From: Symbiodinium natans
Lineage: Eukaryota; Sar; Dinophyceae; Suessiales; Symbiodiniaceae
Length of the DNA: 64,000 nt
Assembly: GCA_905221605.1 (NCBI GenBank)
Contig: CAJNDS010002441.1
Location: 262,001 to 326,000 of the forward strand
Direction of reading: 5' to 3'
Below, piece by piece: positions 29,228 through 39,292 of this stretch (position 1 is its first letter; the number at the start of each line of letters is the position of its first letter). A program made the position numbers and the translations under genes. A model generated the notes under the pieces. That model was not told the DNA's origin. It made no database searches and was given only the letters and a program-made list of their open reading frames with translations.

Positions 29228-30739
29228 ATGGACGCAGGCTTTACCTTTACATGCAAGCCACTGCTCACGCCAGTGCCCTGCCAAAGATGGATGCGCAGCA
29301 TATCTCCAGGGCTTTTGTCCACCATTCCAGCCCCACCGGCCTCACGTGAGCTTTACACAAACGTGCAGCATGGGTTTCTTGCTGCGAGCTTGCTTTGCCT
29401 CTTTCGGACCAGCCGGAGTAGGTCTCCCAGGCTAGGCCATGCAAGTGTCCGAGCTCTGGCCTCCACAGTCCTGCTGGTGGATGCAGACTCGCATCAGATG
29501 CACGAGATTCGTCTCGCAATGCAAGAGCTTGGTTCAGAGGACGCACAGCTTGCTGTCACTGTTTTTGCTGCGCCTGGGCGAATTGACAGCAACAAATGGA
29601 GTCACTTCTTGCAGAAGCACACGATTACATTCCAGTCAGTGAAGAGGGTCGGCGGACGTGTGGACCCCAATGATGAAGCCATTCAGTCTCATATGCGAAG
29701 CCTCGTTGAAGATCCTAGTTTGGAAACACTAGCGCTATTGACTTCTGACACCGACTTCTTGGAAGTCGCGCTGAAAACCTCAACAAAGTGCATCCGCGTA
29801 GTGGTCTTGGTTCCAGAAGCAATGCGCGGCACTATGCGCAAATATGCTGATGCTGGTATTGAGGTTGTTCCCTTGCGCCGGAGAAACGGCGACGTGGCGT
29901 ACACTGTTCGAGCCACTCTTCTCCCAGATGGCACAGGCGCCGTAAAACGATGCAAGCCCATACCAAGGTTGCCAGACTTTCGGGAGGAGGTAGAAGCGCT
30001 TCTGAGCTTCTTAACCGGACTGGGTTACAGATCGGCAGAGGGAGCGAGGATGTTGCCATGCGTTGCAAAATGTTGGTTTGCAAACATTCAGAAGCCCCTG
30101 ACGGTCTTCCCAAGCCAAGCTGCTGTGATGGCACTGCGTGCCGAGATGCAATTGCAGCACAGATGGGCAAAAAGCGCAGGCAATCTGGTTTTTGTTTTTC
30201 CGTGTTCTGTCAGTAAGCCACCCAAGAGCAAACAACTGGAGCTTGGGGGAACGTTAGCATTCAGAATCCTGCAGGGTGGTGGTCCGTCTATGCTTCATGA
30301 CTCAGAAGAGCTGACCCCGCAAGTTCTGAGCATGCTTGGATATCTAGACGATGGACTCAATGCCGATCTTCTCGAGGCATTGCTCGTCTTCATCAATGCA
30401 ACCCGGAACAAGAGTCTCTTGAAACAGATGGATGCCCTTCCTCGTCCTGGACAAGCAGCCGCTGACATTTGCAGCAAAATGCGACGTGCCTTCCTCTCGA
30501 GCAGAGGTGATGGACATTGGCAGCCTGCTCCGAAAGATGGAGCCGTGCGAAAAGTCTTGACGCAGGGCGGCTACTTGCCAAAGACGCCTGCTTGCCCAGA
30601 AGCCGTGCTTCTGGCGAAGCAGCGATACAGCAGAAAGAACATGCTACCGGACATGAAAACCTACAATGGCTACCTTTGGCAGATCATGCGGTCCATCAAC
30701 GCGAGTGACCCATCAAGACGAGATGCAATTTGGCTTTGA
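29228..30739 (+). CDS. NYN/PIN-type RNase-like protein, intronless
   Basis: A 503-codon uninterrupted frame. ATG 29228 is chosen over the earlier in-frame TTG because it is the first Met. Residues about 80-217 fit a NYN (LabA/PIN-like) nuclease fold: LVDAD (85-87) supplies the first acidic site, DPNDEAI (146-152) the second, and LLTSDTDFLEV (170-180) is the characteristic SDxDF motif. Such domains usually bind metal and cleave or process RNA; activity here is inferred. Residues 1-75 are rich in Arg, Ser and hydrophobics with few acids, suggesting a mitochondrial or plastid presequence. The C-terminal 280 residues match nothing I recognise. A CCCTAAA array precedes the gene by about 250 bp and TTTAGGG follows at 31005. 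The absence of introns contrasts with the neighbourhood and may mark a retrocopy. Confidence 0.85.
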   Translation: MDAGFTFTCKPLLTPVPCQRWMRSISPGLLSTIPAPPASRELYTNVQHGFLAASLLCLFRTSRSRSPRLGHASVRALASTVLLVDADSHQMHEIRLAMQELGSEDAQLAVTVFAAPGRIDSNKWSHFLQKHTITFQSVKRVGGRVDPNDEAIQSHMRSLVEDPSLETLALLTSDTDFLEVALKTSTKCIRVVVLVPEAMRGTMRKYADAGIEVVPLRRRNGDVAYTVRATLLPDGTGAVKRCKPIPRLPDFREEVEALLSFLTGLGYRSAEGARMLPCVAKCWFANIQKPLTVFPSQAAVMALRAEMQLQHRWAKSAGNLVFVFPCSVSKPPKSKQLELGGTLAFRILQGGGPSMLHDSEELTPQVLSMLGYLDDGLNADLLEALLVFINATRNKSLLKQMDALPRPGQAAADICSKMRRAFLSSRGDGHWQPAPKDGAVRKVLTQGGYLPKTPACPEAVLLAKQRYSRKNMLPDMKTYNGYLWQIMRSINASDPSRRDAIWL

Positions 30740-31115
30740 CATGCCAAGGTATCTGGCGGCATTGTCGATCTGTCTGTTGTGTGGTCGAGACCCTGCCACC
30801 CCCCCTCCATGTTTGCTGTTGCAGAAACTACCAAAAAAGCAGTTACACCGCCCGTGTGCTTCCTTGCTTAGAGAGAGAGCGATACCCTTAATATTATATT
30901 GCAATAATTGGGCTCTCTGCGTGTGCCGAGGCCTATCCTGCGCTGGAGGCCACTTCGTTCCTTGCACTGGTTGCTCTTCATGCTTTCACCCTTCCACCCT
31001 TTTCAGGGTTTAGGGTTTAGGGTTTAGGGTTTAGGGTTCCGGCGAGGTTCGAAAGCACACGAGCCCCAAATCCATGAACCCTACACCCAAACAAACCCTT
31101 ACACTTAAAGCAAAG

Positions 31116-31155
31116 ATTTGTAGCTCCATTCCCTACTTGTGGCTTAATTCGCAAG
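31116..31155 (+). CDS. short exon candidate
   Basis: GCAAAG| acceptor, + frame ICSSIPYLWLNSQ, donor GTGGGA. Confidence 0.4.
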
Positions 31156-31428
31156 GTGGGATTACGTTCCAAAACCCAAACCCTATATAAACCCTAAAGG
31201 CCTGTGGGACAGATCCCGTGTAGTGCCTAGACAAGGCCACGGCACGAGCGCTAATGGGACGAAGTCCTCGACGTCCCATGTCTTTCTGAGCCTTGTGAAC
31301 CCGAACCCCTAAAGCCCAAGCAGTTTTTTCTCAGCCGAGAAAAGTCGATGTGTTTTGACAAGCCGATGACCCTGAGACCCTTGTCCCTAAACGCATAGAG
31401 CCCCTAAACCCATCCACTTGTGCTTCCC

Positions 31429-31560
31429 ATGGTTGAGTGCTCAAGGTCTATAGGGTTCAATTCGGGTTGGGGCCTCCACAAGGCACTCGATGTTAGAAAA
31501 GCTTTATCACTCCAACAACGAGCTTCAACGAACACGCTGACGGAAATGTGTGCCGGCAAC
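31429..31560 (+). CDS. possible coding segment, unknown protein
   Basis: ATG-started + frame MVECSRSIGFNSGWGLHKAL, then DVRKALSLQQRASTNTL. It degenerates into CCCTAAA-type sequence after 31560. Confidence 0.45.
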
Positions 31561-31686
31561 CCTAAACCCTTAAACACTATACACCCTATAAGCCCTATAA
31601 ACCCCCAAAAACCCTACAAAACCTATAAACCCTAAAAACCCTAAAAACTTTAAAAACCCTAAGCCCTAAACCCTAGCACATTGAAG

Positions 31687-31769
31687 TTAAGGGTCCATGT
31701 ACCTTATTATTATATACCTGGTTTCAGGCCTCAGTGTGCCCCTATGTAGGTAGATTGACCCTCAGGGTG
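31687..31769. repeat. MITE-A copy, shortened
   Basis: TAAGGGTCCATGTACCTTATTATTATA left arm, decayed right arm ending TTGACCCTCAGGG. Confidence 0.65.
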
Positions 31770-31850
31770 AGTGAGGATGCAGTTTAGGGTTTAGGGTTTA
31801 GGGTTTAGAGTTTAGGGTTTAGGGTTTAGGGTTTGCGCCCATCCAGAAAG

Positions 31851-31902
31851 GGTTTCGTCCAGGACTTTCTGCGCCACTTCGGTGTCCTCAAGGCTCACCA
31901 AT
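31851..31902 (+). CDS. internal exon candidate
   Basis: Acceptor ATCCAGAAAG|G, + frame GFVQDFLRHFGVLKAHQ, GC3 12 of 17, donor GTGTGC. Follows a TTTAGGG array. Confidence 0.5.
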
Positions 31903-32426
31903 GTGTGCTTTGCTTGGATTTATAGCTATGTTGTAGTACAGCTCACGCCGTAATTGAACCCTAGCATTTAACCCTGAGCCCTTCTTTACAGGTATGTACG
32001 TGTTTACATGTATATAGATATTTATACGCAGCCAACAACGGAGACCCGAGGGTTACGGTCTCGAGCCCATACGAGCAAGTGGTTTTGGTGCTTGGTGGTT
32101 GGTGCCTGCTCTGACTGAACACCCTCAACCAAAAGCCCTCATCCCTAAACCTTAAGTCCTAAATCCCAGACACCGTCATGTCTACATGCTCGTGATGGCT
32201 GTCCCCTTGCATTCCTCGAAACCATGTAGGCCCTTGGGATATCTTATATTGTCCCTTATTGGGCTTAAGAGTGTCATATTCAGAAACGTTTTTAGGGTTT
32301 AGGGTTGAGGGTTGAGGGTTGAGGGTTTAGGGTTTAGGTTTTTTTGTTCAAAGGTTTTAAGGGCCCAACCTAAGAAACCTAATCCCAACATCACAAGTTG
32401 AAGCCGGGGCGGGGGGGGGGGGGGGG

Positions 32427-32480
32427 ATGTTGAACAGTCGGCAGGGTCCATGTGAAGCAGGGTTTGTCATTCTGTTTTTG
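32427..32480 (+). CDS. exon candidate with strong donor
   Basis: The + frame MLNSRQGPCEAGFVILFL ends at a consensus donor GTGAGT. A poly-G tract lies directly upstream; CGGCAG|G may be the acceptor. Confidence 0.45.
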
Positions 32481-33042
32481 GTGAGTGTATCTAAGGTTAT
32501 GGGTGAGTGTATATACCGGGTGTCCTTTTGGGGGGGTACAAGAAATATATACCATACTTCATGTAGGTTTAAGGTGCGATAAGTTATGTTGCACGTAGCC
32601 TGCTGGGGTGTGGAGATTGAGGACAAACCAGGAGCTGGCAGTGTTGGACCCTGACCTTTCTTAGTTTCTTGGTACACGTAACCCTAAACCCTAAACCCTA
32701 AACCCTAAACCCTAAAACCCTAAAACCCTAAAACCTAAACCCTAAACCCTAAACCCTAAACCCTAAGGACCCTGACCTTTTTTAGTTTCTTTGTACACGT
32801 ACTGCTTTGCTGCATGGCGCACATCCCAAACCCAAATCACACGACCCTGCTGGATTGGGGAAAGGTCAGAGATGCGAACTCCGAAACCCTGAATCTTAAC
32901 CCTAAACCCTCAAGCAACTAGGAAGCCGAGGAACGACGCCACCCACTTTCCTCAACCCTAAACCCTAAACCCCAAACCCTAAACCCTAAACCCTAAACCC
33001 TAAACCCTGAACCCTAAACCCTAAACAGGGTTTAGGGTTTAG

Positions 33043-33136
33043 GGTGTTTGAGCCTGACAAGCGCCCAGAATGCCTGACCATTGACACTGTCCCAGGATGG
33101 CCCTTAATACCCTCTGAAGAAGATTCCTCAATATGA
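33043..33136 (+). CDS. exon candidate using a telomere-repeat acceptor
   Basis: The acceptor GGGTTTAG| is within a TTTAGGG unit. The + frame FEPDKRPECLTIDTVPGWPL, then IPSEEDSSI, ends at TGA. Directly upstream CCCTAAA and TTTAGGG units meet tail to tail around ACAGGG. Confidence 0.5.
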
Positions 33137-33265
33137 CCCTCTTAAACCCAATTAGGGTTTAGGGTTTAGGGTTTAGGGCTTAGGGTTTAGGGTTTAGGGT
33201 TCAGGGTTTAGGCTTCGCAAGACTCTCCTGAAACCCTTCACCCTGAACCCTAAACCACAATCCAG

Positions 33266-33317
33266 GCGGCTGCAGCTACTGCAGATGCCAAAACTACCGA
33301 GGAAGCTCCGATGTTGA
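33266..33317 (+). CDS. exon candidate, Ala/Thr-rich
   Basis: Acceptor CACAATCCAG|G after CCCTAAA, + frame AAAATADAKTTEEAPML, donor GTTGTT. Confidence 0.45.
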
Positions 33318-33330
33318 GTTGTTCACCATA

Positions 33331-33434
33331 CGGGTCCATGTACCTCACTATTAAACACTTGGGCCTTAAAGTACTTCCCATATACGGACTTTGGGGCCCA
33401 AGTATATAATCATGAGGTACACAGACCCTTAGGG
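33331..33434. repeat. MITE-A copy
   Basis: CGGGTCCATGTACCTCACTATT left arm; CATGAGGTACACAGACCC TTAGGG right arm. Confidence 0.75.
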
Positions 33435-33483
33435 ACAGGTTATGGTCTTCGAGTCTCCTGAGATGAGTTTGGCTTTCCGGGTA

Positions 33484-33612
33484 GGGTTTAGGGTTTAGGG
33501 TTTAGGGTTTAGGGTTTTGGGTTTAGGGTTTAGGGTTTAGGGTTTAGGGTTTAGGGTTTAGGGTTTAGGGTTTAGGGTTTAGGGTTTAGGGTTTAGGGTT
33601 TAGGGTTTAGGG
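33484..33612. repeat. (TTTAGGG)n array
   Basis: About eighteen G-strand units, one of the longest in the window. Confidence 0.95.
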
Positions 33613-33780
33613 CTGTTAGGCGTCGCAATCGCAATCCGTAAATCTCTACACCCCACGCCTGACACAAACTAAGAACCTCTATGCCTAGATGGACCGCGAC
33701 AGTACCCTAAACCCTAAACCCTAGAGCCCTCGATTCAACAAGGGCCGTTTGCGTGATGCGTTGACGAGGGCACCGCGCCC

Positions 33781-34173
33781 ATGGCTGTACTGCATCCTCT
33801 GATGCTTGTCGGAACATACGCGGCTGCTCCGCATCTGCATGGCATGCAGATCATGCTGACGCTTTCATGCGGGATGCGGGTTGCTTCTGGTCGAGGTTCC
33901 GGTAGTTTGGGGTTGATATGTGGCTGTTGGACCCTGCATGACCATAAGCACTCCTCCACTGGGATAAGCGCGCGTTCTGTGCAGATCCCGCTGTGGGTTC
34001 TCCTTGCGCAGGCTGTGGGGCGCGGCACGCATGCCACGGCGCAATACCCCGATGTGCTGTTTATGTTTGACCACCTTTCAGTGTTGCTACTTGGGGACCA
34101 TCAAGACCCTTGTGTGCGTGTGTGCGGGTGCTGGTCTGGTTCGAGTTTTGGCATATTCGTCCCTAAACCCTAA
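33781..34173 (+). CDS. 130-codon open frame, uncertain
   Basis: ATG-started + frame MAVLHPLMLVGTYAAAPHLH that runs into a CCCTAAA array. An overlapping minus frame (33735-34037) is also open. No splice or domain support decides between them. Confidence 0.3.
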   Translation: MAVLHPLMLVGTYAAAPHLHGMQIMLTLSCGMRVASGRGSGSLGLICGCWTLHDHKHSSTGISARSVQIPLWVLLAQAVGRGTHATAQYPDVLFMFDHLSVLLLGDHQDPCVRVCGCWSGSSFGIFVPKP

Positions 34174-34253
34174 ACCCTAAACCCTAAACCCTAAACCCTA
34201 AACCCTAAACCCTAAACCCTAAACCCTAAACCCTAAACCCTAAACCCTAAACC
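34161..34253. repeat. (CCCTAAA)n array
   Basis: Thirteen C-strand units. Confidence 0.95.
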
Positions 34254-34311
34254 GTTTCGCAACTTACAGAGAAAGACCAGGAGTTGTACTGCTTGAAGTG
34301 TGGGCTTCCCC

Positions 34312-34418
34312 TTAGTAGCTGAATGAGTACACCCTTACACTTCTTGGGATACGATAACCACCTTATAGAACTGAAAGCGTGCTCTTTTGGGGGGGCTTAA
34401 ATGAACTCAGCAACTAAG
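34312..34418. repeat. family F element
   Basis: CTTAGTAGCTGAATGAG at the left and GAACTCAGCAACTAAG at the right, with TTGGGATACGATAA inside. Related to 49341-49455. Confidence 0.6.
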
Positions 34419-34464
34419 TCCCTGTACATCTTGTACTACAAGCTTCATCCGAAAGCCGACGGAC
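34419..34464 (+). CDS. short exon candidate
   Basis: The acceptor CAACTAAG| coincides with the end of the family F element. + frame SLYILYYKLHPKADG, donor GTAGGG. Confidence 0.35.
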
Positions 34465-34486
34465 GTAGGGCGGCGGAGGGTTGAAC

Positions 34487-34599
34487 TACCCAGAGACTCC
34501 AAAACCCCTTAATTAAGGAGTATACCTTAAATTAGAATAGGAGCCCTAATATGATTTAAGGTATATTCCTTAATTAAGGGGTTTTGGAGTCTTTGGGTA
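34487..34599. repeat. family B palindromic element
   Basis: Inverted ends ACCCAGAGACTCCAAAACCCC and GGGGTTTTGGAGTCTTTGGGT, inner arms CTTAATTAAGGAGTATACC. About 113 bp. Confidence 0.8.
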
Positions 34600-34750
34600 C
34601 CTGGACCTAGAGTATCCAGGAACCGTGACATGCTTACTGGCCTTTTTCTTTGTCATAGCTGGGTAACATTTTACATTTTTAAGGGTACTTAAACCCAATA
34701 AGGAAAATAAATTTAAAATTTTAATAATATACCAACCATGAACTAGTTTT

Positions 34751-34850
34751 CTGGCTGGCTCTTAGCAGGGAAAGAGGGAATGAGGTGCCCTAATCCCTGG
34801 AAAGGTATATATAGGGCCCTAATTCCCAATTTCCCTGCTAAGAACCCGGG
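34751..34850. repeat. family C palindromic element
   Basis: CTGGCTGGCTCTTAGCAGGGAA at the left, TTCCCTGCTAAGAACCCGGG at the right. Confidence 0.75.
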
Positions 34851-34913
34851 CCTTTTTCCCTTTGTCTTCTGCTTTTGCTTTCGCAGGTAAGGCTTACGGC
34901 TGTCGTGTTTTAG

Positions 34914-34982
34914 GGGCTTCCTGGCGTGCGCAGTGAAAGTTCGCTCGGATCGGCTTGTGGCAGGCTTGGTAGGAATGGTCAG
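34914..34982 (+). CDS. internal exon candidate
   Basis: Acceptor GTCGTGTTTTAG|G, + frame GLPGVRSESSLGSACGRLGR, donor GTAGGG. Phase 0 both ends. Confidence 0.5.
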
Positions 34983-35203
34983 GTAGGGCTTAAGATTGGA
35001 GCTTCATGGGTAGACATGCGTAGGGTCATAAGGATGGCATCCATTATTTTGGCCTTTTTCACGGTAATTAGAAGACCCCTCCTCTAATCCAAGTAGGGTT
35101 TAGGTGAAGGTGTAGGGTTTAGGGTTGAGGGTTTAGGGTTTAGAGTTTAGGGTTTAGTGTTTAGGGCTTAAACTAAGCCCTCATTTCCTTGATCGGCGGC
35201 CAG

Positions 35204-35264
35204 GGATCCGGGGTCTTGCGTTGCTGTTCGGCATATCAAGGGATTTAGACTGCTTCCCGCAAAA
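35204..35264 (+). CDS. internal exon candidate, phase-compatible with the next
   Basis: Acceptor CGGCGGCCAG|G, + frame IRGLALLFGISRDLDCFPQ, donor GTTGTG. Leaves phase 2, which 35494 needs. Confidence 0.45.
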
Positions 35265-35493
35265 GTTGTGCCCCTAAAGTTTCCTCTTAGTATACTCCTA
35301 ATGTGTAGGGTTTAGGGTTTAGGGTTTAGAGTTTAGGGTTTGGAGGTTAAAGATTCCTTTTAGTATACTCCTCATATGGCCCGTGTACTACCTGAAGGAT
35401 CTTTAAAAGGGTTCCCCGAAACCTTGGCAAGGTACAACCCCTAGAGAATATATATGTCTTGGGGCCTATAAGGCTTTAGGGTTTAGGGTTTAG

Positions 35494-35608
35494 GGCCCTA
35501 TGGAATTACATCGGAGTGTGGGAAATCCCAAGCAACGTGGCTCGTGGATCCAGGGTTTTGGGAGCTCCCCTAGCAGCACCCAGAACCTTAATCCCTAACC
35601 CCGCTAGG
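35494..35608 (+). CDS. internal exon candidate using a telomere-repeat acceptor
   Basis: The acceptor GGGTTTAG|G is the last unit of a short TTTAGGG array. The + frame ALWNYIGVWEIPSNVARGSR continues VLGAPLAAPRT; donor GTGAGG. Needs phase 2, leaves phase 0. Confidence 0.55.
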
Positions 35609-35653
35609 GTGAGGTGAACGTAGTCCAGGAATATACATGTGCACAGATCATAG

Positions 35654-35711
35654 GCCTGAAACTACCTATGGGATATTCCTGATATTGCCGAGTTATGCAC
35701 TGAGCGTATTG
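35654..35711 (+). CDS. internal exon candidate
   Basis: Acceptor CAGATCATAG|G, + frame PETTYGIFLILPSYALSVL, consensus donor GTAAGA. Its phase does not match 35608, so another exon or donor is needed between them. Confidence 0.5.
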
Positions 35712-35789
35712 GTAAGACCCCAACCAGCAGCAAATGCCGATCAGCTACACCTTCAACCCTAAACCTTTAAAGTGTGTTTTTTTTTCCAG

Positions 35790-35878
35790 CTATATGGGTC
35801 TTTCCCAAAATAGAGTTGCCCCTGTGTACCCAGACCCCCAAAAGTTCCAAGCCAACACGAGGAACCCTCAGCCTCGGG
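35790..35878 (+). CDS. internal exon candidate with strong pyrimidine tract
   Basis: TGTTTTTTTTTCCAG| acceptor, + frame YMGLSQNRVAPVYPDPQKFQ, then ANTRNPQPR, donor GTACGT. The phase again disagrees with the preceding candidate. Confidence 0.5.
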
Positions 35879-36310
35879 GTACGTCGACTGTTCAGGGTTG
35901 CACTCGTTAGGGTTTCAGCGTTTTTGGCTTTTCGGTTAGGGTTTCGGGTTTAGTGTTTAGGGTTTAGGGTATAGGGTTTACGGTTTGGCTTCAGGGCCGA
36001 TATTGAGGATTTCAGGGCTTCAGCCCTCGCAAGCCTGAAATTCTCGCTCAGAGGGTTTAGGTTAGGGTTCAGGGTTTGGTCTTTGTGAAGGGTTTAGGGT
36101 TTTAGGGTTCAGGGCTTTAGGGTTTAGGGTTTAGGGCTTAGCATGTAGGGCTCGGGGTTCCCAACTCCAAGCCCCAAGTTGACACTTTGCGCCTGGCCGG
36201 GAGCTTCGGATCAGAAGCAAGGGCAGAGACGAGCCATTCATGTCGTATAAGCACTAGGGTTTAGGGTTTAGGGTGTAGGGTTTAGGGTGTAGGGTTTAGG
36301 GTTTGAGCAG

Positions 36311-36412
36311 CACGTTGCGTTTCAGCTTGAACGCCTGCCTAGAGTTGTTCATCTGAAGAGGTACCTGCCAGCCAGCTCAGCAAGCCCCCTTAAATTGCAA
36401 ACGCTGCTCTAG
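36311..36412 (+). CDS. exon candidate, unknown protein
   Basis: GAGCAG| acceptor, + frame HVAFQLERLPRVVHLKRYLP; GTACCT at 36361 is the likely donor. Without it the frame meets TAG at 36410 and is open again to 36688. Confidence 0.4.
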   Translation, partial: HVAFQLERLPRVVHLKRYLPASSASPLKLQTLL

Positions 36413-36852
36413 GCAGTCCTAAAAGCTCAACTCCCTAAAGTCCAAGGCACCAAAACAGGACCCCCAATCCGCCGGCCAGAGCCAAGTCAAGCAAGTTACC
36501 CTGAGCCCTATTTCCCTGTTAAGCTTCAGAAACCCTATTCCCCGAAGCCCGAAACAGTGAAACAACTGGCGCGAGAAAGATGCCTGTCGCTAGTTTCTAG
36601 GTCAGTTTGTGTTGCACGTCCTTTGCATTCAAAAATATACAAATTTTACCAACGCTCGCTCCCGCAATTTGTTTTGAAAACAAACTAGTGGGGTCTCACC
36701 GCCGAGCAAGTGCACCTGACAACCACCGCACTTTAATACACAGTGGACAGCAAACAGCAAAAGACCACTAAATGATAGCATACACTCGGGCCACGAAGTG
36801 GTGGCTACATTGCTGAAGCTGTAGATACCTTTAGAGTCGCCCGAGCCTGGCA

Positions 36853-36906
36853 ATGGCACGACACGCCTCGGAGCCGGTCTTGGTGCCCTGGCGGCTGGCT
36901 TTGGAG
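36853..36906 (+). CDS. possible first exon
   Basis: ATG-started + frame MARHASEPVLVPWRLALE, GC3 15 of 18, donor GTCCGG; TTTAGGG begins 45 bp later. Confidence 0.45.
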
Positions 36907-37029
36907 GTCCGGGCCAATTCTTGGCGGTCGAGGGGAATTAGAGGTATTTAGGGTTTAGGGTTTAGGGTTTAGGGTTTAGGGTAGCTTCAGATGGCCATGG
37001 GCTAAAACCGTTTCAGGGTTTCAAGGGTC

Positions 37030-37320
37030 TTGGGGCCAGTACTCAGGGCTCTTTCGAAGGCAGGCTCCCCCTGGGTGTCACGGCTTCCACGCAAGCGTGC
37101 TGGCGTTTCAGGACATGGCGGGTTTTCGGGGTTCCTTCAGAAGGAGTATGTAGTTTTTTGGGGGGGGTATATAAGGGGTACCCGGAATTTCGTATTCACC
37201 CACATAAGGTTTCAGGATTTCAGGTCAGTCCTGGCTTTTTCCTTAGCAAGCCAGAGGCTTAAATCCCCGGAGAGCCCAACAACCCTCGGTTTCGCAACAG
37301 AGTGTGAGCTTAGGGTTTAG
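37030..37320 (+). CDS. 96-codon open frame, two competing + frames
   Basis: The long frame begins LGPVLRALSKAGSPWVSRLP and closes in a TTTAGGG unit. A second frame over 37030-37150 (GQYSGLFRRQAPPGCHGFHA) is equally protein-like. At most one is right. Confidence 0.35.
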   Translation: MGPVLRALSKAGSPWVSRLPRKRAGVSGHGGFSGFLQKEYVVFWGGYIRGTRNFVFTHIRFQDFRSVLAFSLASQRLKSPESPTTLGFATECELRV

Positions 37321-38050
37321 GGTTTAGGGTTTGGGGTTTGGGGTTTAGGGTTTGGGGTCTCATAGTCCAGGTCAATTAGAGAGGCTTACGGAGCTTAAAG
37401 GGTTTGTAGGGCTTGCAGCGTTCACACGCTAAAGCTCGTTGGGTAGCTAATGTGGTCCCTGATCTTCTTTAAAGGTTTCTGATGTAGGTCCCTTGGGTGT
37501 CGTAGGGTGATGAGGGGCACATAAGGAAGATTAAGGGACCATGGAACTCCCTCCCTTAAGCCCTAAACCCTGAACCCTAAACCCTAAACCCTAAACCCTA
37601 AACCCTAAACCCTAAACCCTAAGCGCGAAGCTCTTTTTTTCTGGAGCGGTGATGGCCTCCCCCTCCACCCGAGCGCCAGGGTGGGGCGCGAGCAGCGCTC
37701 CTCGAGCCGACTCTTGGTTGCCCTAAACTCCGAAACCCACAAAACCCATATTTAGGGTTTAGGGTTTAGGGTTTAGGGTTTAGGGTTTAGTGTTTAGGGC
37801 TTAGAAGGTTAAGGGTTTCGGGTTTAGGGTTTATAGGGCTTAGAAGCTTAAGGGTTTCGGGTTCAGGGATGTTCAGGGTTTAGCTTTAGGGTTTTGGGTT
37901 TAGGGTTTAGGGTTTAGGGTTCAGGGCTTTTAAGGTTTAGGGTTTTAGGGTTTTGGGTTTTGGGCTTAGGATTTAGGATTTCGGGTTTTTTTAAGGTTTA
38001 GGGGGGAGCAGAGGTGGGTGAGGGGGCGGTTGGTGGGGTACTTGCTGCAG

Positions 38051-38104
38051 GTTGCCTGGTGGATTGGCCAATCCGGTATCTTCGTTGCTGCTACTTACAA
38101 CCTG
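38051..38104 (+). CDS. internal exon candidate
   Basis: Acceptor TACTTGCTGCAG|G, + frame VAWWIGQSGIFVAATYNL, donor GTTCCA. Phase 0 both ends. Hydrophobic. Confidence 0.5.
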
Positions 38105-38192
38105 GTTCCATACTTGAACCCCTAACCCGAAACCGTAAACCCTAAACCTTAAACCCTAAACCTTAAACCCTAAACCAGCAATTTGTTGGGCT

Positions 38193-38312
38193 ATGCAAGA
38201 AAAGAATCAAGAGCCAGGAAGGTCGAAAGAGGAATTCGGACGCCTGTACGCAGGCTTTGAGAGGATTTCTTTGGTTTCAGTGGGACCGGTTGAAACTTCA
38301 GAGGAAAGCTGC
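38193..38312 (+). CDS. exon candidate with initiator Met
   Basis: ATG-started + frame MQEKNQEPGRSKEEFGRLYA, then GFERISLVSVGPVETSEES, donor GTAGGC. A CCCTAAA/CTTAAA array ends 20 bp upstream. A second frame entered from CCAG| at 38178 is also open. Confidence 0.5.
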
Positions 38313-38723
38313 GTAGGCTGGACACAAGGTTTTTGGGTCAGGGGAGGGCACTGGCTAATTTTAGAGAAGGCAGCACGCAGTACCTGAACCCTTACTTGTA
38401 CACAGTTTCCTTTTGGTACCTACGTTTATGGTTTCCATTGCTCCTTGTTTGGGGTACCTACTTTAGTTGTTTCTGTTGTTGCATAGTAGTAGAATGGGTT
38501 ACTTACCCGCTCCTGGCGCTATATAGACCGCCAACCGTAGTTCCGCCATGTCGGACTCGAATTTAAAGCACATGGCTAGTATGGTCCAGTAAGACAATTA
38601 AGGCTTAGGGTTCAGTGTTAGCACCTTATCAAGAGGTCTAGGGCCTCCCTCACCTCCCGCGTTGGGTTTCGGGCTTCGGGTTTAGGGTTCTCATAATCCC
38701 CAGCATCCCACCCTCCTGAATAG

Positions 38724-38930
38724 GGAGAGAGGGATTGTAGGGCGTCTTGGACCATCCCGGCTCGAAGACACTTGCAATCCTTGAGGCAAGATTTACTTCA
38801 GCGTGCACAGCAGGCCCCCTGGCACGCACTAGATTCCGCCGAATCCGGGGCAGGTCTTAACCTCATGCAGATGTCTGAGGCGCACATGGCTGTCAGGTCC
38901 TTTGACAAAGCCTTTGGAATGGAATCCTGA
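38724..38930 (+). CDS. long terminal-exon candidate
   Basis: Acceptor CTGAATAG|G, then a 68-codon + frame to TGA: RRHLQSLRQDLLQRAQQAPW is followed by NLMQMSEAHMAVRSFDKAFG. Gln/Leu/Arg-rich, strongly helical character. No telomere repeats inside. One of the most convincing coding segments outside the named genes. Confidence 0.6.
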   Translation, partial: GERDCRASWTIPARRHLQSLRQDLLQRAQQAPWHALDSAESGAGLNLMQMSEAHMAVRSFDKAFGMES

Positions 38931-39292
38931 ATATGCTTATAAGTACAGCGGTGTCCCGATACCCTCGGCGCCGGCCCACCCTAAACCCTAAACCCTAAAC
39001 CCCAAACCCAAAACCCTAAACCCGGCGCGACGACTCGAAGAGGGAGTTCGCTGTACGGGAGGGACGCATCCTTGGATATTCACGCCTCTCCAAGCCCTGA
39101 AACCCCCGAAACCTAAAACCCAAATACGTTGAAGTAATGAGTTAACCCTGAGAGCGTAGGGAGCTTCAGGATGGTTGGCTTGAGGGTTTTGGGAGCCCTG
39201 AAACCCCCCCCCCCCCCCCTAATTCGGAATAGGGTTTAAACGGCGGGGTCGGTTTCGGCAGGATTTTGTGGAAGGGGAAGGGATGATGAGTT

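Noticed and set aside
36311-36688. 125-codon frame interrupted by a single TAG, suggesting stop readthrough
   Set aside because: GC3 is not raised, open runs of about 90 codons occur by chance in this much sequence, and a GTACCT donor before the TAG gives a simpler reading.
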